Source: Purshia tridentata (lineage: Eukaryota > Streptophyta > Magnoliopsida > Rosales > Rosaceae). From it: a DNA stretch of 64,000 nt. Made by a program: the position numbers and the translations under genes. Shown piece by piece: positions 49,432 to 61,060 of the stretch. The notes under the pieces are model-generated. The model saw nothing but the letters and a program-made list of their open reading frames with translations, searched no databases and was not told where the DNA came from. The first letter of the stretch is position 1, and each line of letters opens with the position of its first letter. The DNA is taken from assembly GCA_003254885.1 (NCBI GenBank), contig QANT01003315.1, positions 1 through 64,000 of the forward strand. The letters run 5' to 3'.

Positions 49432-50149
49432 AAAGACATGGGAAAACACTTTCTCATGTTTGGATTAGTATTCTAGCCCTAATGAATCACATTAAAACGT
49501 CTTTTCGGTGCATACTTAATCCAATTTTCCAAACTGTACAAAAAACGCGTCCGGTTGGCAACAAAAAACATGGGGAAGTGCTTTCTCATGTTAGAATAAG
49601 GGTTCTAGGCCTAATGTGCCACTTTAGGTGTTAAATACGCACGAAAACGTCATTTCGATGCATACTAAGTCCAATTTCTTTCAAATTTCACCAAAAAATT
49701 CCCAATTGACAAGAAAGACATGGGAAAACACTTTCTCTTGTTTGGATTAATATTTTAGGCCTAATGAAGCACATGAAGTCTTTTGTACTCATGAACACAT
49801 ATTTTCAATGCTTACTCAGTCCAATTTCTTCCAAAATGCACCAAAACGTGACCGGTTGGCAACAAAAAATATGGGAAAGTAGTTTCTCATGTTATAATTT
49901 GGGTTCTAGGCCTAATGTACCATTTTAGGTGTTAAGCACACACGAAAACATCCTTTCAGTGCACCAATTTCTTCCAAATTTCACCAAAAAGTGTCTGGTT
50001 TGAAAAAAAGACATAGGGAAACAGTTTCTCATATTTGGATTAGTATTCTAGGCCTTATGAATCACATCAAGTCTTTTATACTCACTAAAACTTGATTTCA
50101 GGGCATACTGAGGCCAATTTCTTCCGAAATGCACCAAAAAATGCTCAGA
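49432..50149. repeat. Satellite family II, middle segment
   Basis: Monomers of about 150 bp (anchors near 49500, 49642, 49790, 49941 and 50090). Two types mix: P ends ACTTTAGGTGTTAAGTACGC and Q ends CATGAAGTCTTTTGTACGC. They are diverged from family I but share the GGTTGGCAAGAAAGACATGG and GAAAACGTCATTTCG blocks. Confidence 0.9.
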
Positions 50150-50826
50150 TAGGGGTGGGCACGAACCCGCCCAATCCGATTAACCACCCATTTCTGATAA
50201 GTTTGGGTGGTCCAGGTTGGGTCCACATCATCTCGGGTGAGCCCGTTACAAGTAACCCGCCAACCCGAAGTTAAATGGGCTGGAGATGGATTGGGCTCTC
50301 CACCACCCATTACAATCCGGCTCGCCCATATACTAATATTAATAATTTTATTTATATATACCTAGTAAAATAAGGCTTTGGAGTAGCAAATTATGTAAAT
50401 GGTGTGTGCTATTTTTATAGAAGAAATCAATGGGTCACTTTCACTCTTTGGGCGATGTGGGATTGTTGTTGAAAGCATACATTTTCTTTGTTCTCTTATC
50501 CCGCATCGGAAATAAGAGAAAATTAACTCTCTCATTTCTCTTATAAAATGATTAACTTGCTTTCATTTTGCACGTAACCATACTTGAATTTTTCATAACT
50601 CGTGGATTGAGCTTTTTTATATGTGCCAAAGTTAAAATTTTTGTCTTGAGTTTTAATTAGGTAACCCAATTAAACCACCGAATTAAACCGCTAACCCATT
50701 AACCTGAAACCGACTAACCCGACTATTAATTGGGTGGTTTGGATTTGAATTTTTCCAATCCGATTATATGGGCCGGCTAGCGGGTTAGGCCTCAACCCGC
50801 CCCAACCCGCCCAGTGCCCAGCCCTA
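50150..50826. mobile_element. hAT-like non-autonomous DNA transposon (MITE), 677 bp
   Basis: Terminal inverted repeats TAGGGGTGGGCAC and GTGCCCAGCCCTA match at 12 of 13 positions, the common hAT end in plants. No transposase is present. Sub-terminal text is rich in CCCGCC/CCCAACCCGC words. No 8-bp target duplication is seen. Compared with the empty site in copy 2 (near 53650), about 8 bp of the monomer is absent at the insertion point. It is missing from copy 2, so it inserted after the duplication. Confidence 0.8.
50453..50547 (+). promoter_or_regulatory. snRNA-promoter-like boxes inside the MITE
   Basis: CGATGTGGGAT (50453-50463) and ATCCCGCATCG (50498-50508) form an inverted pair, each close to the plant USE box RTCCCACATCG. 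TATAAA follows the second at 50542-50547 after 33 bases, close to the spacing known for Pol II snRNA genes. No snRNA body is visible downstream. Confidence 0.4.
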
Positions 50827-51690
50827 AACAAAGATATCGGGAAGCACTTTCTCATTTTAAAATTAGGGTTTTAAGCCTAATGTACCACATTAGGTTTCAA
50901 GTACGCACGAAAACGTTATTTCGGTGTATACTTAATCCAAATTGTTTCAAATTCTACTAAAATGTACCCAGTTGGCAAGAAAGACATAGGGAAGCACTTT
51001 CTCATGTGAGGATTAGGGTTCAAGGCCTAATGTACCACATTAGGTGTTAAGTACGCACAAAAATATTATTTCGGGGCATACTCAGTCTAATTTCTTCCAA
51101 ATTGCACCAAAAAATGCTCCGTTGGCAAGAAAGACCTGGGGAAGCACGCTCTCATGTTTGGATTAGTGTTTCAGGCATAATGAACCACATGGTCTTTTGT
51201 ACGCTCGAAAATGTAATTTCATTGTAAACTCAGTCCAATTTCTTTGAAAATGCACCAAAACGTGCTTAGTTAGCAACAAAGACATGCATAAACACTTTCC
51301 CATGGTAACATTTGGGTTCTAGCCCTAAAATACCACTTTAGGTGTTACATATGCACAAAAACGTCGTTCCGGCTCATACTCAGTCCAATTTCTTCCAAAT
51401 TTCACCAATAAGTGCTTGGTTGGCAAGAAAGACATGGGGAAGCCCATTTTCATGATGTTATTAGGGTTCTAGGCCTAATGAACTAAATGAAGTCTTTTGT
51501 ATGCACAAAAATGTCATTTCGGTGTAAACTCAGTTTAATTTTTTCCAAAACGCATCAAAACGTACCTAGTTGGCAAGAAAGACATGGAGAAGCACTTTCT
51601 CATGTTTGTATTACCTTTTTATACCTAATAAACCTCATGAAGTCTTTTGTATGTACGAAATCGTCATTTCGGTGCATTCTCAATCCAATT
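50827..51690. repeat. Satellite family II, right segment of copy 1
   Basis: Anchors near 50907, 51056, 51206, 51355, 51505 and 51655 keep the 150-bp period. Two P monomers here hold the palindrome CCTAATG-TACCA-CATTAGG (50876-50894 and 51026-51044). The segment is cut by X2. Confidence 0.9.
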
Positions 51691-52037
51691 TGTAACGACC
51701 CGTATTTTTTTAAGCTTAATTTTGCGTGGCACTTGGAGATGTTAGAATTGGATTTAAAGAAACTACAAATAATTTTGGAATAAGTGTAATTTTAGATGGG
51801 CCATGGCTGACTTTGAGCTCTAGTAAGATTTTAATTTTGACATTGGGTCTGTTAGGAAGGTCTCAAGTTTATGGGTTCGTTGACATGCGGCATGTCCTGT
51901 TTGGAAGTATAGTTTGGAAGTTTTAAACGTAACAAGAGGCCAAAAGTTGACTTTTTAAATTACTTGTAATTTTTACAAGTGGCTTTTAAAATTGCAGAAA
52001 GTTCTAGAAGTCTCTTCTCTCTCCTTTATCTCTCTCA
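51691..52037 (+). mobile_element. X2, 5' end of an X-family LTR
   Basis: It starts TGTAACGACCCG and matches X0 and X1 through the GTTCGTTGACATGCGGCATG block into the pyrimidine-rich tract, then meets a single N. Only about 350 bp is present. The satellite monomer at its left is uninterrupted in copy 2, so it is a late insertion. Confidence 0.8.
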
Positions 52038-52038
52038 N
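52038..52038. other. Assembly gap (single N)
   Basis: The N sits exactly between truncated X2 and the start of duplication copy 2. It probably stands for missing sequence of unknown length. Confidence 0.85.
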
Positions 52039-54683
52039 GCTTTTGTGGGCTAATTAAAATAACTCTTTGGGTTTGCACATACATACCTGTAGAGAGCAAG
52101 AAAGCAACCCTTTTTGTTTACTTTGTTTTGTTGGCTTTTTGCCACTTTTTTTTCCTTTTTTTCTTTTTGTAATTTTTATTGATGCCCAAGAGCAACAACT
52201 TTGAATGGATATATAATGAATCCAAGTTAATGCCCATAAGCATCAACTTGAGAGGATTCATATAAAATTCAAATGTTGTTCTTTGACAACCGTTCTATGT
52301 TTCCATGGATGATTTTGTGATGTTCACAAACATCGTTTCATGTTTCCATGTATGGTTTTGTGGTGCTTGCAAGAACCACTTTTAAGAGAGAATAGGATTG
52401 AACACATGAGAACATACTTAACAACATAGAGCCATGAAGGTAGTTATATACCTGCAATTTTTTCGACTTCTTTCTTGCAGCCAGTTCTCTTCTTCTGAAA
52501 ATGTGAAGCCCTTAAGTTCTCCCTCTCACAGCCTTTTGGAGTTTTGTTTTTCTCCCTCTTTTTTTTTTGTTTTTTTGAAGTTACTCACCTCATTTTATAG
52601 GCAACATAGGAGGCTAAGAGGTGTGGATGTGTTGTTTGAAATCAAACTAATCTTATTAGGGGTTGATAACCTTTTGTTTAAAGTTGATAATTATCTCCCA
52701 ATTATCCTTTAATATAGCAATCCCATATTAATCAACTTCATGCGCATCAAAATGTGAAGTTGATCCAAACTTTTGTTTTATCCAACTTGTGGCACCAGCC
52801 ACCTATGTGAAATTTGGCTCTATCCCCAATTTTTTTTTTTTGGTTCAACAAGTACGCATGAAAACGTCATTTCGATGCATAATAAGTCAAATTTTTTAAA
52901 AATTTCACCAAAAATTGTCCAATTGAAAAGAAAGACATAGGAAAACACTTTCTCATGTTTGGATTAGTATTCTAGGCCTAATGAATTACATGAAAATGTT
53001 TTTTTAGTGCATTCTCAATCCAATTTTTCCAAACTGCACCAAAACACGTTCGGTTGGCAATAAAAAAAATGGTGAAGTGCTTTTTCATGTTAGAATAAGG
53101 GTTCTAGGCCTAATGTGCCACTTTAGGTGTTAGATATGCACGAAAACGTCATTTCGATGCATACTAAGTCCAGTTTCTTTCGAATTTCACCAAAAAATTC
53201 CCAGTTGACAAGAAAGACATAGGAAAACACTTTCTCATGTTTGGATACATATTTTAGGCCTAATGAAGCACATAAAGTCTTTTGTACTCATGAAAACGTA
53301 TTTTCAATGCATACTCAGTTTAATTTCTTCCAAAATTCACCAACATGCGACAAGTTGGCAACAAAAAATATGGCAAAGTAGTTTCTCATGTTATATAATT
53401 TGGGTTCTAGGCCTAATGTACCATTTTAGGTGTTAAGTACACACGAAAACATCATTTCAGTGCATACTAAGTTCAATTTCTTCCAAATTTCACCAAAAAG
53501 TGCTTGGTTTGAAAAAAAAGACATAAGAAAACAGTTTCTCACGTTTGAATTAGTATTCTAAGTCTTATGAATCACATCAAGTCTTTTGTACTCACTAAAA
53601 CTTCATTTCAGGGCATACTGAAGCCAATTTCTTTCTAAATGCACCAAAACATGCTCGGTTGGTAACAAAGATATGGGGAAGCACTTTCTCATTTTAGAAT
53701 TAGGGTTTTAAGCCTAATGTACCACATTAGGTGTCAAGTACGCACGGAAACGTTATTTCGGTGTATACTTAATCGAAACTATTTCAAATTCTACTAAAAC
53801 ATACCTAGTTGGCAAGAAAGACATGGGGAAGCACTTTCTCATGTAAAGATTAGGGTTCAAGGCCTAATGTACCACATTAGGTGTTAAGTACGCACAAAAA
53901 TATTATTTCGGGGCATACTCAGTCTAATTTCTTCCAAACTACACCAAAAAGTGCTCGATTGGCAAGAAAGACCTGGGCAAGCATGCTCTCATGTTTGGAT
54001 TAGTGTTTCAGGCATAATGAACCGCATGGTCTTTTGCACACTCGAAAATGTAATTTCATTGTAAACTCAGTCCAATTTCTTCTAAAATGCACCAAAATGT
54101 GCTTGGTTAGCAACAAAGACATGCATAAACACTTTCACACGTTAACATTTGGGTTCTAGCCCTAAAATACCACTTTAGGTGTTACATACGCACAAAAACG
54201 TCCTTCCGGTGCATACTCAGTCCAATTTCTTCCAAATTTCACTAATAAGTGCCTGGTTGGCAAGAAAGACATGGGGAAGCCCATTTTCATGTTGTTATTA
54301 GAGTTCTAGGCCTAATGAACTACATGAAGTCTTTTGTACACACAAAAATGACATTTCAGTGTAAACTAAGTCCAATTTTTTCCAAAATGCATCAAAATGT
54401 ACCCAGTTAGGAAGAAAGACATGGGGAAGCCCATTTTCATGTTGTTATTAGAGTTCTAGGCCTAATGAACTACATGAAGTCTTTTGTACACACAAAAATG
54501 ACATTTCAGTGTAAACTAAGTCCAATTTTTTCCAAAATGCATCAAAATGTACCCAGTTAGCAAGAAAGACATGAAGAAGCACTTTCTCATGTTTGTATTA
54601 GCTTTTTATACCTAATAAACCTCATGAAGTCTTTTGTACATACAAAAACATCATTTCGGTGCATTCTCAATCCAATTTCTTCC
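52039..54683 (+). repeat. Segmental duplication, copy 2
   Basis: It begins GCTTTTGTGGGC exactly as copy 1 does at 46655. It holds the same unrecognised segment (with about 45 extra bases near 52585-52630) and then the same order of P and Q satellite monomers. It lacks Y3, the MITE and X2, and has one extra 150-bp monomer. Confidence 0.85.
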
Positions 54684-55918
54684 AAAATGCACCAAAACGG
54701 GCCCGTATTGGCAAAAAAACACAAGGGGAAGCATTTTCTCATATTTAGATTAGCGTTCTAGACCTAAAGAATTGCATCAATTCTTTTGTACACATGAAAA
54801 CTTCATTTCGGTGCAGACTCCACCCAATTTCATCCAAAGTGTACCCGGGTAACAAGAAAGATATGAAGAAGCATTTTCTCATGTGCATATTATCGTTGTA
54901 GTCCTAATGAACCTCATAAAGTTTTTTGTATGAAAAAAAAGTTATTTTTGTTCATACTTAGTCTAATTTCTTCAAAAATCCCCCAAAATGTACCTAGTTG
55001 GCAAGAAAAACTTGGGGAAGCACTTAAAAATGTTAAAATTAGGGTGCTAGGCATAATGTACCATATTCGGTGTTAAATATTCACAAAAAAGTCATTTCGG
55101 TGCATAATCAGTCCAATTTCTACCAAATTTCACCAAAAAGTACTCTGTTGACATGAAAGAAATGGAGAAACACTTTCTTATATTTGAATTAGGGATCTAC
55201 ACCTAATGTACCACTTTAGATGTTAAGTACACACAAAAACATCATTTCAGTGCGTACTCAGTCAATTTCTTCCAAATATCATCAAAAACTGCCTGGTTGT
55301 CAACAAAGACATGGGGAAGCACTTTCTTATGTTAGAATTAAGGTTGTTGGCGTAATGTACAACAATAGGTGTTAGGTATACACGAAGACGTCATTTCGAT
55401 GCATACTCAGTCCAATTTCTACCAAATCACACCAAAACGTGCTCGATTGATTAGAAAAACATAGGGAATCACTTTCTCATTTTAGGATTAATGTTTTAGG
55501 GCTAATGTACTAGATTAGGTGTTAAGTACGCACAAAAATGAAATTTTGGTGCATTCTCAGTCCTATTTCTTCCATATTGCACCAAAATGTATCTGGTTGA
55601 CTAGAAAGACTTGGCGATTGAAGCACTTTCTCAAGTGAGTATTAGGATTTTAGGCCTAATGTACCACATTTGGTGTTAAATAAGCACGAAAACATTATTT
55701 CGGTGGATATCCAATGTAATTTCTTCCATACTACACCAAAAAATGCTCGATTGGCAAGAAAGGCATGTGGAAGCACTTTCTCATGTTTGGATTAGTGATA
55801 TAGGCCTAATGAAGCACAATAAGTGATTTGTATGAAAGAAAACTCATTTCGGTGCATACTCAGTCCAATTTCTTATAATGCACCAAAACGTGCTCGGTTG
55901 ACAATTAAAAGATGGGGA
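52846..55918. repeat. Satellite family II, main segment
   Basis: About 20 monomers of 150 bp with P and Q endings. The part to about 54683 is the duplicate of copy 1. From there to 55918 monomers are more diverged and mostly P type. The perfect palindrome occurs at 53713-53731 and 53863-53881. The array ends where X3 internal sequence begins. Confidence 0.9.
54261..54560. repeat. Two neighbouring identical 150-bp monomers
   Basis: 54262-54410 and 54412-54560 are identical over 149 bases as read by eye. The equivalent place in copy 1 (51421-51570) has one monomer. Confidence 0.9.
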
Positions 55919-56226
55919 AGTGTTTGGGTCTAATTTTTGCAACTGGGCTTGGGCATGGGAATAGAAGAACTAGTGGGCCCAGCTCATTAGTTAACAAAAG
56001 GAAAACCACCTAGGTGAAGCTAGAAGCGCACCAAATCCAAAAGGTGTTTGGGCCAAGGCCCAACAGAACAAATAGACACCATTAATCAAGCAAGAGGCCG
56101 AAAAGGTGGGAAGAAATGTTTATGAGAATTCAGGCATAGTTTGGTATGTTGTGACTTTTAAAATCCCATGAAGTATGGCCACAATGAAAGGGAGTAATGG
56201 TTGGAAGTTATGCTCTAATACCAAGT
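55919..56226 (-). mobile_element. Internal remnant of the X3 LTR element
   Basis: About 308 bp lie directly downstream (minus strand) of the X3 LTR. They begin with a primer-binding site and end at family II satellite. No coding motif is seen. Confidence 0.6.
56212..56223 (-). other. Primer-binding site of X3 (initiator tRNA-Met type)
   Basis: The minus strand reads TGGTATTAGAGC, three bases beyond the LTR end TGTCA at 56227. It fixes the LTR boundary of the X family. Confidence 0.8.
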
Positions 56227-57064
56227 TGACATGATTGACCCTAAATTCCACCCTGGAATCTTAAGTGATCCTGTGGGAATCGAATATCAAGGAAAATTCT
56301 ACCAAAAATTCGGCAGAACCTCTCCTGAAATTGGACTAATCTATTTATAAAACACCTGTAAAGAACACTTCTAAACCAGCAGCAACTTCCCAACCACAAC
56401 AAGAAGGGTCTTCGACCCAAATAGATTCAAAAAAATCCAACTGTTTTAAGGTCTAACTTAAGTTATCAGATCATACTAAGGATTGTCAAACAAGAATAAA
56501 ATACAACAATTGAAAAGATATTCTACAGATCACTAAAGTATGAAAAGGCTGCCTCGATGTTTCTAGCTCGACCGTCTCACCACTACAACCTAGGGGAATA
56601 AATTTAAAGCAACAAAAGAAGGAAGAACTGGTGAGATAACTCAGTGAGTGGACAAAATAACAAACTGTAAAAATAATTTATTTCCTCAAAACTATGAAAG
56701 TAAATTGGCACAAAGACCTCACGTCTCTATTCGAAATCCCCCAGTTTCAAACCTTTCATAAATTCTTCTGAAATAATAAAATCGTTTAAGTCATGGTTCA
56801 CACAAATCAATATACGAGTAACTAAGAAATCTTAAAAACTGAAACATCATGATAAGATACTATCAATTTAGTATTTGAAATCTAGTAACTTTCTAAAATT
56901 TGAATTTTTGAAAAGTAAATTATCAATACCACCACATAAGTACCCTGGAGAAATTGGCCGTACACCTATACAAAATGCTGCATTGCATGGGCAGGTCAGA
57001 TCTAATTAGCCATACACCTGTACAGAATCCTGCATGTACAGGCAGGGTAAATTTTAGTACACGT

Positions 57065-58455
57065 GAACTGCACATGTGTTGTTAATTTTAAATGAGGTCA
57101 CATGCATATCACATGACTTGCTCGTGTTTTCTTACATCACAACTGGTTTTTTACTGAGTTTTAATTCATCAAATCAGATTCTTCTCTCCCTCTCTCTCTC
57201 TCTCTCCACCTTTACTTATTTATTTCACCATTTTATTATTCGTCTTCTTCTCCATTCCTTATGCAAAAATGAGTATGTTCAAAATATCTCTTTATTTATT
57301 CTTATCTTCTGAAATCCTAGGATACCCTTTTAAGATAAAGAGAATATGCCCTTTTTTTTTCCATTTGTGTAGAACCTCTCATGGGCCTCTAGGTGTGTGG
57401 TCTTTGGTGAAGCTAGAATGTTCGTTTGTTATCAGGTGAGTCGGCTTGGCTTTTGATTATGCTTGTTGGGTATTTTGAAAGGGTTTGAGAGAGCAAGAAA
57501 AACTTCGGTATTTTCATGGGTATTTTTAAGTAAAAAAACCATCTTGAAATTCCTCATAAAAAATGTTTTCTTTACTTGGTTTTTATTTTACTAAAATCTG
57601 AAAGTATTTATGGGTTATTCTTGATTTATCACAAAGATTATAAACACTCTCATATAGGTTTTAGATTTAGGTTCCTCCATTGCCCTCTTCATGACTTTAT
57701 AACTTGAAGAGGTTAATTCTTATAGGAACAACATAAGCATATCACTTTCATATTCTAAAGAATCCACAAGGCATGCTGCAAATGGGTGCCACAGGTTGAA
57801 GAGCTTAACGAGGAGCTGTCATCCATGTGATTAACTCATAGCTTATCTTTTGAAGGTTGCACAAGGGGTAAGCTAGCTGCCACTTAGTCTAGGATTATGT
57901 GAATGAGCTTGTGTGTTGTTGTTGCCCTTGTAATGAATCTCAATTTAGTGGATTGTTTGGTCAGCTGAAAAGGACCCCCAATTTTTACCCTTTGTCGTTT
58001 TTTGGATGAACAACTTATGTGCCTCTATTTCTGTCTTGTGTTTTGTTGATTATCTGTACAATCATCGTTCAATCACAAATCTGCACATCTCTAGCATGCC
58101 CACTCACACTTGAAATTGATAATTGATTTATATATATACGTTATGAGTCACACACATCACCATAGTTGTGGATAGCACTAGGATGCCTACTTTGATGGGT
58201 CATCTGAGTGCATACGTTGTCACCTTAGTAATGCATGCTTAAGTCTTTATGAAAAATGTTTTTGTGATCAAGTGATTGATGTGTCAATCTATGGTTCAGA
58301 TTGTTGTTTGATTGTTAGGTTATCAGAAACACAAGTGGTCATATTTTTGCCTAAGAGTTGTTTGTTCTTTTAAATTAAAAATTGGGGTCCTATCACTGAT
58401 CCTGATCATAGTCAGGATAATTAAGGTGTTAACCACCTAATATACACCTTTAATA
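57065..58455. other. Foreign segment inside X3
   Basis: About 1.4 kb with no counterpart in X0 or X1. It has a CT-rich tract near 57181-57209, open frames with no recognisable motif, and at its right end a stretch related to 1-260. I see no terminal repeats that define it as a unit. Confidence 0.45.
58141..58450 (-). mobile_element. Fragment resembling the non-coding region of the caulimovirid fossil
   Basis: GTTGTGGATAGCACTAGGAT and TTGATGGGTCATCTGAGTGC match 40-90 closely. A later pair (TTTTAAA, then ATTGGGGTCC, then a TGATC-rich stretch) matches 198-226. The order and orientation are the same as at 1-260, so it is probably a second piece of the same or a related element. Confidence 0.55.
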
Positions 58456-59096
58456 GGGAAAATGAAGCTTGAGATGAGAGGAAGAAATCCTAACAAAGAT
58501 TGGGTGATTTCGTGCCAAAAATTGGGCTATTTCGTGTGGGCAGTAGGTTGAGCCAGCCTGAGGAGCTACGAGCTAGGATGGCGTCATTGGTGACCTGGGT
58601 TGGTTGGACATTGCCAGAGCCAAGCTGAGCTGGAGTGGGCCGGCCATGTGAAGGAGAGGGGGAGAGAGAGATGTCAGGGGGTGCTACACGTGATAAATAA
58701 AGAATAGAGAAAGGGAAAGTTCTAGAAACATCTGGATTGCTTAAAATAAATCACTTCCTAAAATTACAAGTTTGCCCCACTTTTTAACATCCATATTTCT
58801 CAAACCGCATCTCCAATGATCCATGCTACATGTCTTCGAACTCGTGGAGTCGGACTGTACACAACCATGTCAAAGTCTAAACCAAAATCTAAGCACTTTA
58901 AAGAGTCAACTTTTGGCCTCTTGCCACATTCATAACTTCCAAACTGTAACCTCAATCGATGCACGGTTCGAGTCTATTAACTCAAGTGCTCAAGGTCTTC
59001 CTAACTGACCCAAAGTCAACTCTAGAATCTCACTCGTACCAAAAGTCAACCCTGGCCTCAAATAAAAATTAATTTAGGAATATACGAGTCGTTTCA

Positions 59097-59422
59097 CTAA
59101 TATGTGCTTGAGCCAGTTTGGCTAAACTTCTTTGGTTGATTGAAAACGTAATTTAATGTACAAAACGATTTTGAATTGTGTATGCAATGTTTTGGACTAG
59201 TTGAACATATGATCAGCTGGAATCGGTGATGCTCACCCCTACACGGTCTTATTAGTGTAGATTAGGTTACTTCAAATATAAGGAGCCATATGGAGCAATC
59301 AGATTATGAAGGGAGGGAAAGTAGTTGAAGGAATAGATCACTCAGTATGAACCTACCATCACCTACAACTACCAAGTATTCAAGTGATAAGAAAGAGGAC
59401 CTTGTTATTCAAGAGTGTGTAA
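59097..59422. other. Unassigned spacer between X3 and the copia element
   Basis: About 325 bp with no gene, repeat or element that I recognise. Confidence 0.5.
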
Positions 59423-59986
59423 TGTTGTGTTTGGCTCGTCGAAGTGGCTGGAAGAAGGGATCTTAACCCATGGCCAGCGAGGTTCAGTTGTGTTTTTAGG
59501 GCTGTTTTGGCTTTCCTAATTGGGTATGGATAGTGAAGGTCAAAAGAGAACTTGTGTAAACCTTTCTTATTTTGGGAAGGAGTTCTAAATGTGTCTTCAT
59601 GTATAAAAATAGAATTAGTTAAAAGTCTTACCTAATTCTGTTAGGACTAGGAATCCCTATTGTAAGTACTAAACCTATGCTATTAAATAGGTTGCTATAG
59701 CCCCGTTAAATATACAAGACACAAACTAAAGTGTGAGACTAGAGAGAGGAGAGAGCAGCTGCACTTGGGAATTAGGGTTAGGGTTTCAACAAGTTCTTCT
59801 AATCTTTTCTCTAGATAGTGAAGCTATGATTCTCTACAAATCACATAGGGACGCAGGCAAAGTTCGCCAAACCTCGAGAACAAATCTTGGTGTCTTTTAT
59901 ACTTTGTGTTTGCTGTGTTAGTTTGCTAATTGTGATAACTCTAGGATACATCTAAGATAAGGTCACTAGAGTATTAATTCACAACA
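59423..59986 (+). repeat. 5' LTR of the copia element (564 bp)
   Basis: It starts TGTTGTG and ends CACAACA, perfect 7-bp inverted ends, followed by one base and the primer-binding site. TATAAAAATA near 59601 is a candidate promoter box. Confidence 0.8.
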
Positions 59987-59988
59987 AT

Positions 59989-60000
59989 TGGTATCAGAGC
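59989..60000 (+). other. Primer-binding site of the copia element
   Basis: TGGTATCAGAGC, complementary to the 3' end of initiator tRNA-Met. Confidence 0.9.
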
Positions 60001-60069
60001 CAGATTTCGGCCTTAGCTTAGAAGCTGTCTACCATATCTAGAGGAGGAAATCGAAGTGCAAACCTAGGG

Positions 60070-60690
60070 AAGATAAGGCCTACTTTGAAGCCATATGATG
60101 GTAAGGAGGATTTCACCGATTGGCAACGGACGATGAGGAACGTTCTTGTTCAACAAGATCTCAATGATGCACTACTTGAAGAGAAGCCTGCAATCATGCA
60201 AGAAGCAATGTGGAACAAGATTCTCAAGAAGGCCAAGAGTTCAATTGAGATCCACCTCACAAGATCTCTGAGTTCTCACATCACAAAAGTGATGACAGCA
60301 AGAAAAGCATGGGAAAAGTTAGAAAGTGTTCATATCTGCAAGACCGTCTCAAATAAACTCTTTCTGAAGGATGAACTATTCGGGCTTCTACTAGAAGAAG
60401 GAGGAGATGTAGTGGATCATATATGAAAATTTCAGAGTTGCATAGCTAATCTCACAAAGGTTGAAGAAGTTTATAAGGATGATCACAAGGCAATCATCCT
60501 GTTGCGATCTCTACCACCATCATTCAAGCACTTCCGAACAACCCTGATGTTTGGGAATGAGACTCTGAAGCTTGATGATGTTTTGCAAGCCCTTCAGTCA
60601 TATGCCAAGCTAGATGACTTAACCGAAGGCTCTCAAACACAAGGGTTTATGCCAAAGGCAACGAGAAGGGTCGGTTGAACAAGAAGGGAG
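60070..60690 (+). pseudogene. copia gag region
   Basis: The text begins LKPYDGKEDFTDWQRTMRNVL and includes ARKAWEKLESV and LLRSLPPSFKHF, the usual copia-type Gag (UBN2-like) landmarks. In the family it forms the particle shell that packages element RNA. Confidence 0.85.
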
Positions 60691-60743
60691 AGAAAAGCGG
60701 CAAAAAGGGTAAATCAAAATCTAAGGACAAGCCATAGGAGGGT

Positions 60744-60785
60744 TGCTTCACATGTGGTTCGATGGATCATTGGAACAAGAATTGC
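60744..60785 (+). pseudogene. copia gag zinc knuckle
   Basis: CFTCGSMDHWNKNC fits the C-x2-C-x4-H-x4-C nucleocapsid pattern. Confidence 0.85.
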
Positions 60786-60899
60786 AAGATCTAGAAAGAG
60801 AGGAAAGCAAAGATGGAAGGTAGCTCAGGTTCAGCTAGTATGGTTACTAAAGATAGTGATGGAGAGCTACTTTCGGTAACGTCTGGCTCCAATGCTTCC

Positions 60900-61060
60900 T
60901 CAAGTTGGATTTTGGATACTAGTTGTACATTTCATATGTGTGCAAACAAAGAATGGTCCGACACTTATAAGGACAGCAGCGGCAGAGATGTTTTGATGGG
61001 AAATAATTCATTATGTCCTATTCTTGGATCAACACTATCAAGATCTGGATGCATGATGGA
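60900..61060 (+). pseudogene. copia protease region
   Basis: SSWILD, then a short Cys/His segment and YKDSSGRDVLMGNN give the usual copia protease start. It precedes the GAG-pre-integrase part (about 61070-61320). Confidence 0.7.

Larger units (their letters stand above)
46655..51690 (+). repeat. Segmental duplication, copy 1
   Basis: It consists of about 770 bp of unrecognised AT-rich sequence followed by family II satellite. Without the Y3 and MITE insertions it is about 2.4 kb and matches 52039-54683 closely (by eye about nine bases in ten) in the same monomer order. The first part contains T-rich tracts and a repeated GTTTCCATGGATG-type motif. Confidence 0.85.
56227..59096 (-). mobile_element. 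X3, X-family LTR on the minus strand, interrupted
   Basis: On the minus strand it starts TGAAACGACTCG (59096) and ends CATGTCA (56227). Both ends match X0 and X1: the 5' block of 58740-59096, the C/T-rich and GGCCGGCCC stretch of 58460-58740, and the 3' block of 56227-57060 with a degraded minisatellite. The centre (about 57065-58455) does not match and looks inserted. It is more diverged than X1 by eye. Confidence 0.7.

Noticed and set aside
50142-50834. 8-bp target duplication of the MITE
   Set aside because: The flanks TGCTCAGA and AACAAAGA do not match, and the empty site in copy 2 suggests a small loss instead.
52434-52712. 92-codon open frame in duplication copy 2
   Set aside because: Low-complexity Phe/Ser/Leu text from T-rich tracts, and not kept over its length in copy 1.
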